From NCBI GenBank assembly GCA_039619475.1, contig CM077116.1:106189164-106253163 (forward strand): a stretch of DNA of 64,000 nt. The letters are read 5' to 3'. Shown one piece after another: positions 46,955 through 57,900 of the stretch (its first letter is position 1; every line of letters begins with the position of its first letter). Source of the DNA: Icerya purchasi (lineage: Eukaryota > Arthropoda > Insecta > Hemiptera > Monophlebidae). Position numbers and translations under genes: made by a program. The notes beneath the pieces were generated by a model, which saw nothing but the letters and a program-made list of their open reading frames with translations, made no database searches and was not told where the DNA came from.

Positions 46955-48438
46955 CATATAAATGCTAATATTATAACGGCGATCCCTTTAAAAAAAAACA
47001 ATAAATTTTTACTAAAAAAAACTTTTTTGATTCCATCGAAATTGCCTGATTAATGATTTCTAGAATTTTAAAAATATTCAAAAAAAATGTGTGGCTAAAT
47101 TTAAACAACATTATTGTGTGTACCTGAGCCGGAACTGAAAATAATTTTACAGCAACAAAAAAGGCATAGATATTTTTTGGACTCTTAATATTTTCCATCG
47201 TAAAAATAGCGATTCCGCCTAGTGTAAATGTGTACTGGCTAAATCTGTTTTGAAATTCAGCGCTTTTCAGACTACAACACAAAATAGCACTAAATTAATT
47301 ACTTCAAATTCTTAATTAACGTTTCTATAATAAAATATTTAATAGTCCTTTTTTTTCTTTTTTTTTTTGTAACTGCGGCATAAGAGCAAGACAATCATAT
47401 TGCATTTTCCAAATACCACCGACGTGATTATTTTAAAATTATTTCTACGCACATTTTCAATTTACTCGTTTTTCGTTTATAAGAAAAATCGGTGTAGTTT
47501 AATATTGTTTTCTTTTTTCAAACTAATTTTCAGGAATCGCAGAACGGTTAAAAAAATTATTATTATTTTACTCTCTTGGTTCTTACATAACCTATAGAGG
47601 ACTTTTGCGAAGAAATTTTCGAATTATCCCTCACGTATGCTAATGGTTCATTAAATTATATATATGTGATATATATATGTATGTGATATAGATGAGTGTG
47701 TATTTTTAGTTTTAGAAGAAAAACAAGAAATTCAAAAATAATTTGCAAAACAAATAAAAACAGTATTATAGTTAAATAAATAGAAACTAAAAATCGTTAT
47801 CACAGCCTAGAAAATCTATTCGCGCATATCTTTTATCAGGTCAACGATGCAGGATCAAGAAAGGGATAAAAATTTTACTCTTCTCAATTATTAGAAAATA
47901 CCATTTCCTCTGCGATCGGAATTTTCAGTGAAAAATTAAATAACGGATCGTATAACTTTAACGGCTATTACGGCATATAAAATAGGAGTTTAAATGAGAG
48001 AAAGCAGAATGCGTTCATGGCGTAACACGTATTAGGAAGAATATCCCGGATAGGGTCCGCTACGTGGCAATTTTCACGAGCCATGTCAAAGTTAGGGAAC
48101 TACATCAGAACGAAGAGCGACTGAAGGAACAGATGACCCTGGTGTGGGAATGGGAAACTGGTAAGAAATGCCATTTGTAAATGATTTATAATGTAGTAAT
48201 CGCTACGTAAGACTCTTTCTGGAGACAATCATGTTGTGGTAAAATTCAGAGTTTCATACCTAGTTTCACTATTGCTCGCAGTTAACTAGAAGTTGGTGAG
48301 GTGAGGGCGAAAAGCAGTCGGCATTCTGTAGCCTTAGGGAAAATTGACCGATGAGCGCGCAGCTAAGTTCACTCGTGCTGAATGTCTATAAATTCCTCTT
48401 GTCGTATCCATTTTTCTGCTTCTTTTTTTTCCAATATA
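46955..48438. other. AT-rich spacer, no gene seen
   Basis: T tracts occur near 47349-47370 and TA words near 47657-47690. Reverse frame 46971-47282 is not recognisable. Confidence 0.45.
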
Positions 48439-48718
48439 AGCGCTGTAGCCTAGTAGTTAAGGCGCTTAGCTATTAAAGCAGAAGTGTCCCATAGGTTATC
48501 GAGACTTGTCTCGTTTCGGAACAAAGTTGTTCTCAGGTATATAACTAATATTAAATTCGGCACCAGAGAACTATCTGGAGGAAAGTAAAGGCGGGTCCCA
48601 AGTGGAAAGGAACTGGCCTTAGTATTTATCCTTAGATCCATTAGGCTTAGTGCATTATGAAAATCTTAATTTGAGAGTCCACGATACCTTATCAAGGATA
48701 TATGGGACATACTCTACT
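48439..48718 (+). mobile_element. tRNA-derived SINE
   Basis: The head (48439-48515) has A-box TAGCCTAGTAGTTAAGGC and a B-box-like GGTTATCGAGAC at tRNA spacing, with GCTATTAAAGCAG at the anticodon-arm position. The B-box carries a two-base insertion relative to GGTTCGA-CC, so it is not a functional tRNA gene. A tRNA-unrelated body follows (GTTGTTCTCAGGTATATAAC, CGGCACCAGAGAACTATCTG, AAGTAAAGGCGGGTCCC), continuing to about CATACTCTACTTA at 48718. Ends and target duplications are not resolved. A second head with the same A-box lies at 1331-1412. Confidence 0.65.
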
Positions 48719-49156
48719 TACTTTTATTAAACAAAAATTTAAAGTACACTCAGACAGAGTGCTGGTTCAATGGAAAATGTAAAAATTTGGACGAAAGCTT
48801 TAACCTTTTTTTTAGAATCTGCAGCCAAAGTTGAGAAAGTTGCAGAATTATTTTAATTGAGTCATCATCTGCTGTTTCCGCCTTTTTTTCTAATTCGAGA
48901 ATTAAGAAAACCATAATGATCCGAAAAGTGCCTCAAATTATCCTCCTCCTCAATAAGTCAAAATCTCACATTATTCAATAAACTTTTTATACCGTCTTAC
49001 AAAGTTTTTCTCATTTATAAACAGTTTCGAATATGATTTTGTTAACACTTTTCGTAATCAGTATGTAGAAAATTTTTGGAATTATTCTGTTTTACATTCA
49101 AACCAAAGCGTTGCTATCAAAAATACCAAAAATAGTTTCTTATTTCCAATATTATG
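48719..49156. other. AT-rich spacer, no gene seen
   Basis: Nothing recognised. Confidence 0.45.
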
Positions 49157-49548
49157 CTAAGTGACAGGGCCGTATCTGAGAGGGGATTTTCCGGATCCAA
49201 ACCTCCCCGAAATGTCTGTGAAATAATATCTGCTTGAATTAAATGGACCGAAATTCAGAATAAATTTATTTCTGTTCAATTTTTGACAAAAGAAAAGAAA
49301 ATTAAAATTTTTATAAATTCTATTGAAACGGCTATTTTTTATTCGTTTTTATTGTAGTGTTCAAATATTGCATATACAATAATTGACTACAAAGCTTTAG
49401 TTTACCATTTATAAATAAATATATTTCATAAAACACACACATATATATATGCGTATATATATATATGTATAATTATAAAAATATTTTCGTCCCCCCCACC
49501 CACTACATACACACGAAATTTTTGTCTAGATACGGTTCTGCTGAGTGA
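49157..49548. mobile_element. hAT-type miniature element with 8-bp duplication (7/8)
   Basis: The body is 49165-49540 (376 bp). It starts CAGGGCCGTATCTGAG; the right end in reverse is CAGAACCGTATCTAGAC. The flanks are CTAAGTGA (49157-49164) and CTGAGTGA (49541-49548). A C-rich run (CCCCCCCACCC, about 49492-49502) near the right end and AGGGGATTTTCC near the left are subterminal. The interior has a TA microsatellite (about 49440-49469) and no coding frame. Similar CAGG-CYGTRYCT ends occur at 37503-37872. Confidence 0.85.
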
Positions 49549-51036
49549 CGATGGTTCTTTTCCCTTTCGTAAAATGTTTATCGTTTAAATTTTCTTTAAT
49601 TCTTTCTCGCGTTTTATTTTCAACGACATTAAAGGCAAAATCTGGATAAACGGAAATTGGTCTTGATTTTTATAAAAAATGTCTTCTATTATTAGGACTC
49701 GCTTCGCTCATCTTTATACCAGGAAGTAATTGTTTAAATTTCGTCGCTCCTTTTACAAACAAAAACTGTACACCCTGTAGATTTGAAATGTATCACATTT
49801 TTCTTCCCTAGCCTGGCGAGGAACTATTTGGCCACATCACAATGTTATATTTAAAGACCTAGATGTGTTATCAATATAAAAAATGTCGAATAGTAATACA
49901 AAATTAAAATGATTGCATCGAAGTTCAATGATTTATAAATTTTTATCATTGACCAAAAACTCTCACTGGCCGTAAGGAACGGTATTGTATCGATTGCTGA
50001 AACACGAACAAGAAATTCAAAGCAAGAATATGAAAATATTTATGAAAATTTTGATCATTAAAAAGGTACTTGTATTCTTTTTATTTTCAGTTTAAATAAT
50101 ATTAATATTTATAAATAGAAAGAATAATTTTTTACTTTTTATTATAAAAAAAAAAAAAAAAAAAACAATCTCACGAAAACCGTAAAGAAAGTGAACGTTA
50201 CCGATTACTAAAATGACAAATAAGAAGCCGAACACAAGATTACAAATTTGCTACGAATTTTAAGAAAAGCTGAAAAAATTTAACCTTCAAATATCGTAAC
50301 GTCTGTCATTGTCGACAATTTGATTTAAAAATGGTGTCCGACAAAAAAATTTCCCTATAACAGATTTCAGAGTATGAAAAAAAATCTCACACGCGTTAAA
50401 ATGTTAAAAGCGAGAAGAATACAGGATGAAAAATGTCGTCTCTGATAATGTTTCGAATTAAAACACATATTCATTAATTCGATCCATTTTTCTTTTATTA
50501 AATAAAAATATAAACAAAAAATAATTCTTTCTACATTTATAAAAACTTGTTTTTTGTATATCCCATCACGATAGTAAAAACCAACGAAAGTAATATTTTG
50601 TAACATGTACATTTTATTTTACCACCTTCGTGAGTCGACAAAAAGCCACAATGCTTTTATCTAGTTTTACACTTTTTCTTTTTATTTCTTCTTATTTCTT
50701 CTTATTTCTTCTTATTTTATAGTTTAAAATCTTGTATAATTTAATGTATTATACGTAACCACTGAACACTAATTAAAACCCGAGTAAAAGTGTGCAGGGA
50801 ATGAAACATTATTTTTCATGACAGATGGTCCATCTATTGCTTTAAATAGTATTTCTAGCTTTTACGTTTTTTACGAAGGAGCATTATAATGTTAAAATAA
50901 AAAAGCGGACGACACACGGTGGTATTGCCGGAAATTGTATCATAGATTACAAAATGCTGTTTCAGCTTTCCAACCACCGGCAATAGGTCGGATGGAATTT
51001 TAGTGTGGACGAATTAATGGTTTAAATTATTGGAGG
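49549..51036. other. AT-rich spacer with a small minisatellite
   Basis: An A tract lies at about 50146-50165. A 10-bp unit TTTCTTCTTA is repeated three times near 50690-50719. No gene seen. Confidence 0.45.
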
Positions 51037-51040
51037 TTAA

Positions 51041-51945
51041 AGGACACATAGGACTATAAGTATAGTGATCGGCCCTAGAAAGACATCTGGTTTATCTTTT
51101 GAGAGCATGTTGGTGCTAATAAGATACGTTGATCCGGCAAGTTTCAGATCTCTATCCATTTTAGGTTTTGAATAAATCGAAAAAAACGAAAAATCCGAAA
51201 ATAAAGGCTTAACCGATTTGAATGAAATTTGGACACATCATCGAGATATATAAAGACTATACCTAGAAAAAATTTCAGCTCATAATCTTTGTCATAACCA
51301 CTAGAAACAGACGATTTTTCCGAATTTTTCCTCTTCTTTATAATAACGTTTTCGTACAATTTTGAAACTAATTTTTTTTTTTATGTTTTTTTTAATGTAG
51401 AATCACCTCTCAAATTTGTAAATTGATCACGCCATATTTTAAAAAAAATGAAAACTAATTTTAGCACATAAAAATTGACTTATTTCAATGTTTACACCTT
51501 TGAAACAACTGAAAAGAAACTTATTCGATTAACTTATAAGTGAAAATAACATGAAATATTCGAAACAATAATACGAAAAAAAAAATTTTTTTATCAAAAT
51601 ATTCAAAAATTAATCACAAGCTATACTGAGATGTTAATAATTTTACTTAGGGTATCTTCTTTGAATTTTAAAGTATTAATATAAATATTATTCATACATA
51701 TATTGATTAAATGAGAGTCAATTTTTTATATAATAAAACTACTTTTATATCTTCGTGACTAATCTTCATTGCTATATTCGTCAATAACGGTTGTAATATT
51801 GTCTTCATTAAGTAAAGTGTTGAGTATTACAGCTGGTCTAAGGATTTTAGACAAATATCGTTCGCGTGCTATGTAGAAAATTATTGCAGCAACGTGCGAA
51901 CAACAACCGACCATCCTAAGTCCATTTGCACATTCACATTCGACA
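51041..51945. repeat. Left arm of the giant inverted repeat
   Basis: Reverse-complement partner of 52360-53414. It contains the inverted copy of the SWIM gene end (stop at 51759-51761, reverse strand) and about 720 bp of non-coding arm sequence outside it. Confidence 0.88.
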
Positions 51946-51990
51946 ATAAAATGCTTCCGAGAATCGGCAGATTTTATAAAACTGCATAAT
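51759..51990 (-). pseudogene. SWIM zinc-finger protein, C-terminal end (left-arm copy)
   Basis: Reverse translation is open for about 77 codons to a stop. It reads SADSRKHFIVECECANGLRM, then VGCCSHVAAIIFYIARERYL, SKILRPAVILNTLLNEDN and SNED. CEC...CCSH is the CxCx(n)CxH signature of a SWIM domain, and all four ligands are present. SWIM domains are found in MULE/Kolobok-like transposases and their partner proteins. This copy lacks everything upstream and has no start, but its zinc site is better preserved than in the right-arm copy. Confidence 0.78.
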
Positions 51991-52005
51991 TTCTTTACAA
52001 TAAGT

Positions 52006-52537
52006 ATAAAAAACGCCTTACTGATGATTTAGAGTATTCAGATGAAATTGTTGAAATGATGAAATTTCGAAATAATACTGACAACACACTAACCGATGAA
52101 TTTATTAAATATGGTTGGCAGCGAAAAAAACTTCCATTTAAGAAAATCTCACCTTGTGATTTAATAGATTTTCTAGAAATGACCGAAAAAGACTTGAAAC
52201 TTTTATTAACTGGTTCTTAAAAATATAAACAAGCAATATCATATTGAGCAAAAATGATAGATGGATCAGATAATATAACTATTCAATTTGTTACAGATAA
52301 AACTAATATATTAAAGGCTCAATTGCAATCTCGTCATATCGGTGGAAAAATTTTTGCTGTGTATATTCAAATGGACTTAGGTCTGTCGTTTGTTGTTCGC
52401 ACGTTGCTGCAATAATTTTCTACATAGCACGCGGACGATATTTGTCTAAAATCCTTAGACCAGCTGTAATACTCTACACTTTATTTAATGAAGACAATAT
52501 TACAACCGTTATTGACGAAGATAGCAATGAAGATTAG
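52006..52537 (+). pseudogene. SWIM zinc-finger protein, central part to stop (core plus right arm)
   Basis: Forward translation from the core reads KKRLTDDLEYSDEIVEMMKF, FIKYGWQRKKLPFKKISPCD, FLEMTEKDLKLLLTGS, a stop, then KYKQAISY, IDGSDNITIQFVTDKTN and LQSRHIGGKIFAVYI. After a short loss the frame shifts into VVCCSHVAAIIFYIARGRYL, SKILRPAVILYTLFNEDN and SNED with a stop at 52535. The YKQAISY...LQSRH...CCSHVAAII order matches a protein family common in arthropod and cnidarian genomes that I associate with transposons. Here the first two SWIM cysteines are deleted, unlike the left-arm copy. The gene is not functional. The N-terminal part is absent. Confidence 0.7.
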
Positions 52538-53414
52538 TCACGAAGATATAAAAGTAGTTTTATTATATAAAAAATCGACTCTCATTTAATCAATATACTT
52601 ATGAATAATATTTATATTAATACTTTAAAATTCAAAGAAGATACTCTAAGTAAAATTATTAACATCTCAGTATAGCTTGTGATTAATTTTTGAATATTTT
52701 GATAAAAAAAAATTGTTTTCGTATTATTGTTTCAAATATTTCATGTTTTTTTTTTTTTTTTTGTTTGGGTTTTTCCCTGGGTTTGTCAGCAACGCACGAT
52801 TACCCATCAACACGTGTACATAGCAGCAATTAGTAATAACAAGGAATGGAATCTGACAAAGAATGCTATACCAAGGATGGAGAAACAATAACAATCAACG
52901 TCGAGTTATTTTCACTTATAAGTTAATCGAATAAGTTTCTTTTCAGTTGTTTCAAAGGTGTAAACATTGAAATAAGTCAATTTTTATGTGTTAAAATTAT
53001 TTTTAATTTTTTTTTTTTCAATATGGCGCGATCAATTTATAAATTTGAGAGGTTATTCTACATTAAAAAAAGCATAAAAAAAAATTAGTTTCAAAATTGT
53101 ACGAAAACGTTATTATAAAGAAGAAGAAAAATTCAGAAAAAATCGTCTGTTTCTAGTGGTTATGACAAAGATTATGAGTTGAAATTTTTTCTAGGTATAG
53201 TCTTTATATATCTCAATGATGTGTCCAGATTTCATTCAAATCGGTTAAGCCATTATTTTCGGATTTTTCGTTTTTTTCGATTTATTCAAACCCTAAAATG
53301 GATAGAGATCTGAAACTTGCCGGATCAACGTATCTTATTAGCACCAACATACTCTCAAAAGATTAACCAGATATCTTTCTAGGGCCGATCACTATACTTA
53401 TTGTCCTATGGCCT
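52360..53414. repeat. Right arm of the giant inverted repeat
   Basis: Reverse-complement partner of 51041-51945, interrupted by the insertion at 52748-52907. The join CATGTT...ATTTTCACTTATAAG is continuous in the left arm, which dates the insertion after the duplication. Confidence 0.88.
52748..52907 (-). mobile_element. LINE family 2 tail inserted in the right arm
   Basis: Exactly this interval is missing from the left arm. It begins with a T tract (A tail on the reverse strand, about 52746-52762) and, in reverse, contains GATGGGTAATCGTGCGTTGC before the tail. That resembles GCTGGGTAATGCCGTCTGTT at the end of the copy at 26413 and GGGTAAAGGTCCTTGG at 20562. It is read as a severely 5'-truncated family 2 LINE; a SINE sharing that tail is the alternative. 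Target duplication is at most a few bases. Confidence 0.6.
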
Positions 53415-53418
53415 TTAA

Positions 53419-54130
53419 AGAAACTGGTAATATAGTTGCGGTAAACATTTCCGCAGAGTAAAGTTGTTACCATCACACATCGGTTTGCCTACGGACAAAG
53501 GAGATTATACTCGCGTTTTACTGTCTTAAAAGCAGCACGGAGGTGTCTGATTAATTTCGCAGAGCTGGACTTTAATGAGCATAATAGTAGCAATCTATAC
53601 GAATAATTGTGCATAGAATATATATATCACAGTATTGAACGGTCGGCAGCTGCTCTATAATGAATACATAAAAATGAATAGTTAAGAGACTCTAAGTTGG
53701 TAAGTATCTCTCTTAAAGGCATATTTACATTAGTACATCTTAATTTAAATTCTGACTCATTAAATATCCGAAATAGGTCCGCGTTAAAAAAAGAAAATCA
53801 AGACGAGTATTCATCCAAATAAGAAAGAACAGACAAAAAATCACGCTACAATCGACGTTTGAATTTGTTAATTTTCAGCGACGGCCGAATAACAGATTTG
53901 GGAGGCACCAAAAATGTATAGTTCCTATAGCTTATGCACTGTTAATTCTAAAGAATTTTATGCTGATAATTATTTGGTACGATGATAATTTTTTACTATT
54001 ATCATCTGCCTAACGTGCTAATAAATTTCAATATTTTACATTGAGCAAAGGTCGAATTCTTTTCAGATCGTAAAATCGAACATCTTTCTTATCCGTTCTT
54101 TTTAATTTGGTTTTTTTTCCCTTGCAGTTG
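53419..54130. other. Spacer, no gene seen
   Basis: Nothing recognised. A T-rich run ending TTTCCCTTGCAG (about 54109-54126) resembles a splice acceptor, but it leads into a LINE fragment. Confidence 0.45.
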
Positions 54131-54900
54131 GTAGCACTCAAAATGAAGTAAATACTAAATTACAAAATGCATTAGATTTAATCTCTCAGTGGACCTCAAA
54201 GTGGAGGATTAAATTAAACGAGGCAAAGTCAGTTCACGTGACTTTTGCTTTACGTCCAATAGACATTCATCTACGCATTTATATAAATAATATCCAATGA
54301 TCGACTAAATACCTTGGCATTCATTTGGACACTCGTCTCACTTGGCAGTCGCATATTAAGACTAAAAAAGAGAAATTAAAGGCAAAGGTTAGGCAACTTT
54401 ACTGGTTATTGGGTCGTCATTCGAAGCTAAGCTTATATCATAAGTGCCGAATCTATAAAGTAATCATAAAACCAATCTGGACTTACGGTATTGAATTATG
54501 GGGATGTGCCAAAACGAGCAACCGTAATATCATACAGCAGACTCAAAATAAAATTATACGGATGATGGTAAAAGCTGCATGGTTTCAAAGGAATATAGAA
54601 TTGCACAGAGATTTTGAAGTATGTGGATGAGGGGTCATTCCAGAAATCGTAAGTGCGTACTACAATCCGCTTCGGGTTCATAGGAATCCAGTAATTCAAC
54701 AGTTGTTGACGGAGGAACTGAAATCATGTAGACGTAGACGTTGTAAACCTGCAAATCTCGTGTAAACTGTTCACATGAACATTTTTGTATCCTTAAAAAC
54801 TAGTCGCTGTTTTTGTTCCACGTTCCTTTACCAGTTGTTACATTTATTACTTATTTAAGAATTGCTCAAAAAAAAAAAAGAAAAAAAAGAAAAAAAAAGA
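54131..54900 (+). mobile_element. Jockey-clade LINE 3' end with poly(A)
   Basis: Forward translation starts at GSTQNEVNTKLQNALDLIS, then WTSKWRIKLNEAKSVHVTF, STKYLGIHLDTRLTWQSHIK, RQLYWLLGRHSKLSLYHKCR, PIWTYGIELWGCAKTSN, QTQNKIIRMMVKA, LHRDFEVCG and a C-terminus ending RRRCKPANLV. This is the region after motif C to the end of a Jockey polymerase protein. One stop before STKYLG and one after FEVCG are the only breaks seen, so it is younger than the copy at 7119. A ~100-bp trailer and an interrupted A tract (54867-54899) follow. It is 5'-truncated close to 54131; the flanks are T-rich, so no duplication can be trusted. Confidence 0.92.
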
Positions 54901-57900
54901 TTTTTTTTCTTACTTTTAAACTTCCGCCACCACCTCTCAGGATAAGGAAAACTAGAAAAAAAAAGTTGTGTACAAGCACGACTTGCTGATCTTAGCTAGG
55001 ATGGAAAATTATTTTCGGCATTTTAAATGGAATTAATTAAAAGAATGATTATATTCGAAAGAACTAAAAAACCTACATTTAAACGGTACTACTCTCAACT
55101 TGTAACAATTACGATCGTATGAAGTTTAATGACGAACCTTAACAAAAACCATCATCAGGGATAAGACACTAGTTCTCGTTAACAGTTATTTTTTTATTTC
55201 ATTCAGTAAGCCGCGATGACATTTTAATCCGGGGTTAGTTTGCGGTGCAGTGGAATGTTGCGCAATAAATATGAATTGTCTCGATAACCCGGGCTAGGGA
55301 AAAATAAGACACTCCTGAAATAAAAGACTTTTCTAATCTATACGTCATACTTAGACGAAGAGGTGTTAACGTTTACGTAAAACGCAACCGCCGCATCCAT
55401 TTTATTCTTTGTTCAAAGCTTGTTTCAAACGTTCGATGAAGTTAAGAAGCCTGTTCTTTCGGACTGACCGGCAGTGAATTTCACGCGTACTGCGCTGTGT
55501 TCCGGACTCGTTGAAAAGTTTTACGGTTCTCTGAGCAAACCGACATTTTTTGTTCGGCCCGAAATGTCTCAATTGCGAACAATCAGACTCGGTCTGGTCG
55601 GCGGTCGTACGTTCGAGGGCCAGTATCGCGCTAATGACGGTTGCTGAGGGCGGGGAAAAAATCGCTTTGCGTTCGGGCTTCCAGCAGCGTCGGAATGTGT
55701 TTGGCGCACAGCGTCCCGCCGTAATTACAGCGTCAGCGTTAAGAAATTTCTGGTTGCGGTAATCTACCGCTGAATTGCTTGGCCGTGCGAACCGAAACGG
55801 CAACTTTCGGAATATTCCGACGGACGCCCGGCAGAAAATATCGTCATAACTCGTGCCGTTAAATCTCCCGTGTAATGTTTACCTTAACTGCGAACTGGCG
55901 GAACAGTTGCTATCGCGCCGGCTAACACTTAACTTTTGCGCCTAGAATGTTCTACGCGATCGTCGTTTAACCTTTACAACTTTGAACGGCCGACAAAAAT
56001 TTATGCCTACCTTTTGCCCGGAGCCCGGCTGAAGAATGTGCCGGCGTTTTGTCGCGGGCCGCGCCCTGAACCGATAGCGTTCCGATTCCTAGCCTAAGCC
56101 CTAATCTGCCGCTGCGTTCTTCAGCCGGGCCGTCGTAAATTTTCTTCCTATCTATAAGTTCGGATTTCTGTAATTAGCTAAGTTGCCGAAGGCCGCCGGC
56201 TCTGGCAAACTGCTTCGCTACGCTTTTATTTCATTCCGGCCGGTGCCCCGTTGTCTCGAACCACTCGTTTCGGGCTTTAACTTCCGTCCAATATTTCATT
56301 TAGTCGCTCGCATGCCTCTACACATGCGCTCTTTGCTTACCGTTCTCGTCTGGTGTCGTCCGTTCACGCGATGTTCCAACGCGTTTCTCGTACTGCTCGC
56401 GTGGAAGTGGCTAATTTATAGAGCGACCTTATTCCGCTGGTTAATCTGATTAATTGTATTGCGCGCTCGGTCTGTCTCGCTGATCTCCCTAATGAAATCT
56501 GAAACGTATTTTTTCCGCACAATGACCCGGCCTTATTTAATTTCGTTTCTTTCATTTTCGTCAGACTTTTTATTGAGCGTTCTGACGAAAATTGATGAAT
56601 TTCTTTCTGAACTGGAGAGGTTACTTTATTGCGCCTACATCGGATATCGAAGTTGTCCCGGGCTACTTTTAGAGCAATATTAGCTTGGCTCACTGCATTG
56701 CCGTATGAATAATCGTGTTTTAAGCGGCGCTAGCGACCGAATCGCGGCACCTGTCGACCGTCCGGTTATTATGCGGAAGAATCGAATCAGATTACATACA
56801 CCGGTTTTTGTGAAGACCGTGCTCAGTTAGTTTAAGGCGTACTACTCCACACACCTATTTTAGCGGCGACCCTGGAGTGTACTGGTTGTTTATAAAACAC
56901 GGACGTATATAATAGAGTCGTGGTGAAGGACTAAGAAACCGTCGAATCGGTAAGGGGAGTTCCACTGACCCTTGATACAGTCTGTTATTATTAAAAAGGG
57001 TGTTGTGGAATGAAGCTTTTTTTTGTTTTTATTTTTTATTTTTTTCACTTATGAAAGAATAAGATAAAAATATTGTTGATTGCAAAGGAAGGGGCGGAGG
57101 AGAAAGGAGTAGGGGTCAAACTGGAGGAAAATCTATTATGCGTGGTCCTTGCATTTCAGTCTATTTCGGTTCCTCAATTCAGCACAGTACTTATTAGTGT
57201 ATGTATGCTAGATTGAGGAATTGTATTACATTTATAGTAGAATTTAAACTTAGATCACCAAGTATGTATAAGGCGAATATAATCCAATAATTGGTTAAGG
57301 TAATAAAAGATGTAATTATGTTGGGAGCTCATAAAGGTTTTGTGGGATCCACGAAATATTTTAAACAAAAAAAGTAAAATAATCAGAGATAAAAGAAATA
57401 TTTATCGATCGAAGTAATTCTGTCAGCATAAAATACACAACATTTAGATCAATTGATATCTTAACGAAAGAGATTTGACAGATGAAATTAAAGGACAAAT
57501 AGAAGTTGCCAAAAACAAGCCGGTACAGCTTACAGAAATTTAGATCTAAATGTTACGATAGAGTACAAAAACACGGCTCATTAATAATATTTTCCACGGT
57601 TTTTTTTTTTTTTTGTCTGCCCCGAATGTTAGACGTTAAAGACAATAGTCGTCCGACAGACGTTCGAAATGTCCCGTCGGACAATAGAATGCTACGGATT
57701 CAGTGAACAGAAAATAGAGCAAACTTAATTTTGATAATGACGGTAATTCGTCGAAACTAGTCAATGCTTTTTTTTTTTTTTTTTTTAATATTTCAATGTG
57801 ATTTGCGTGCTTTTTATATAATTTTTACGATACTTTTATTATTTATGTTCGGCAAAATATTATTTTGAATTTATTATTTTGTTTAATATATATGAACTTA

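Larger units (their letters stand above)
51037..53418. mobile_element. Giant foldback transposon bounded by TTAA, carrying SWIM-protein gene ends
   Basis: TTAA (51037-51040) precedes AGGACACATAGGACTATAAG. At the other side, read in reverse, TTAA (53415-53418) precedes AGGCCATAGGACAATAAG. From there about 0.9 kb of left arm (to about 51945) pairs with the right arm (about 52360-53414) at high similarity. An example is CTAGAAAGACATCTGGTTTA against its right-arm partner CTAGAAAGATATCTGGTTAA. The right arm is longer because of a 160-bp LINE-tail insertion (52748-52907). The ~415-bp centre holds coding remains on the plus strand that lead into the right arm, and the left arm holds a second, inverted copy of the same gene's 3' end. 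TTAA duplications are used by Kolobok, piggyBac and Sola3 elements; which applies is not settled here. Confidence 0.85.

Noticed and set aside
48439..48515. Possible functional tRNA gene
   Set aside because: The B-box has an insertion, acceptor-stem halves do not pair, and a SINE-like body follows.
54109..54132. Splice acceptor (T-rich run ending in CAG)
   Set aside because: The sequence after it is the truncated interior of a LINE, so an exon start there is not supported.
55402..55803. 133-codon reverse frame
   Set aside because: Longest frame in a GC-richer region where frames overlap on both strands; no motif or domain recognised.
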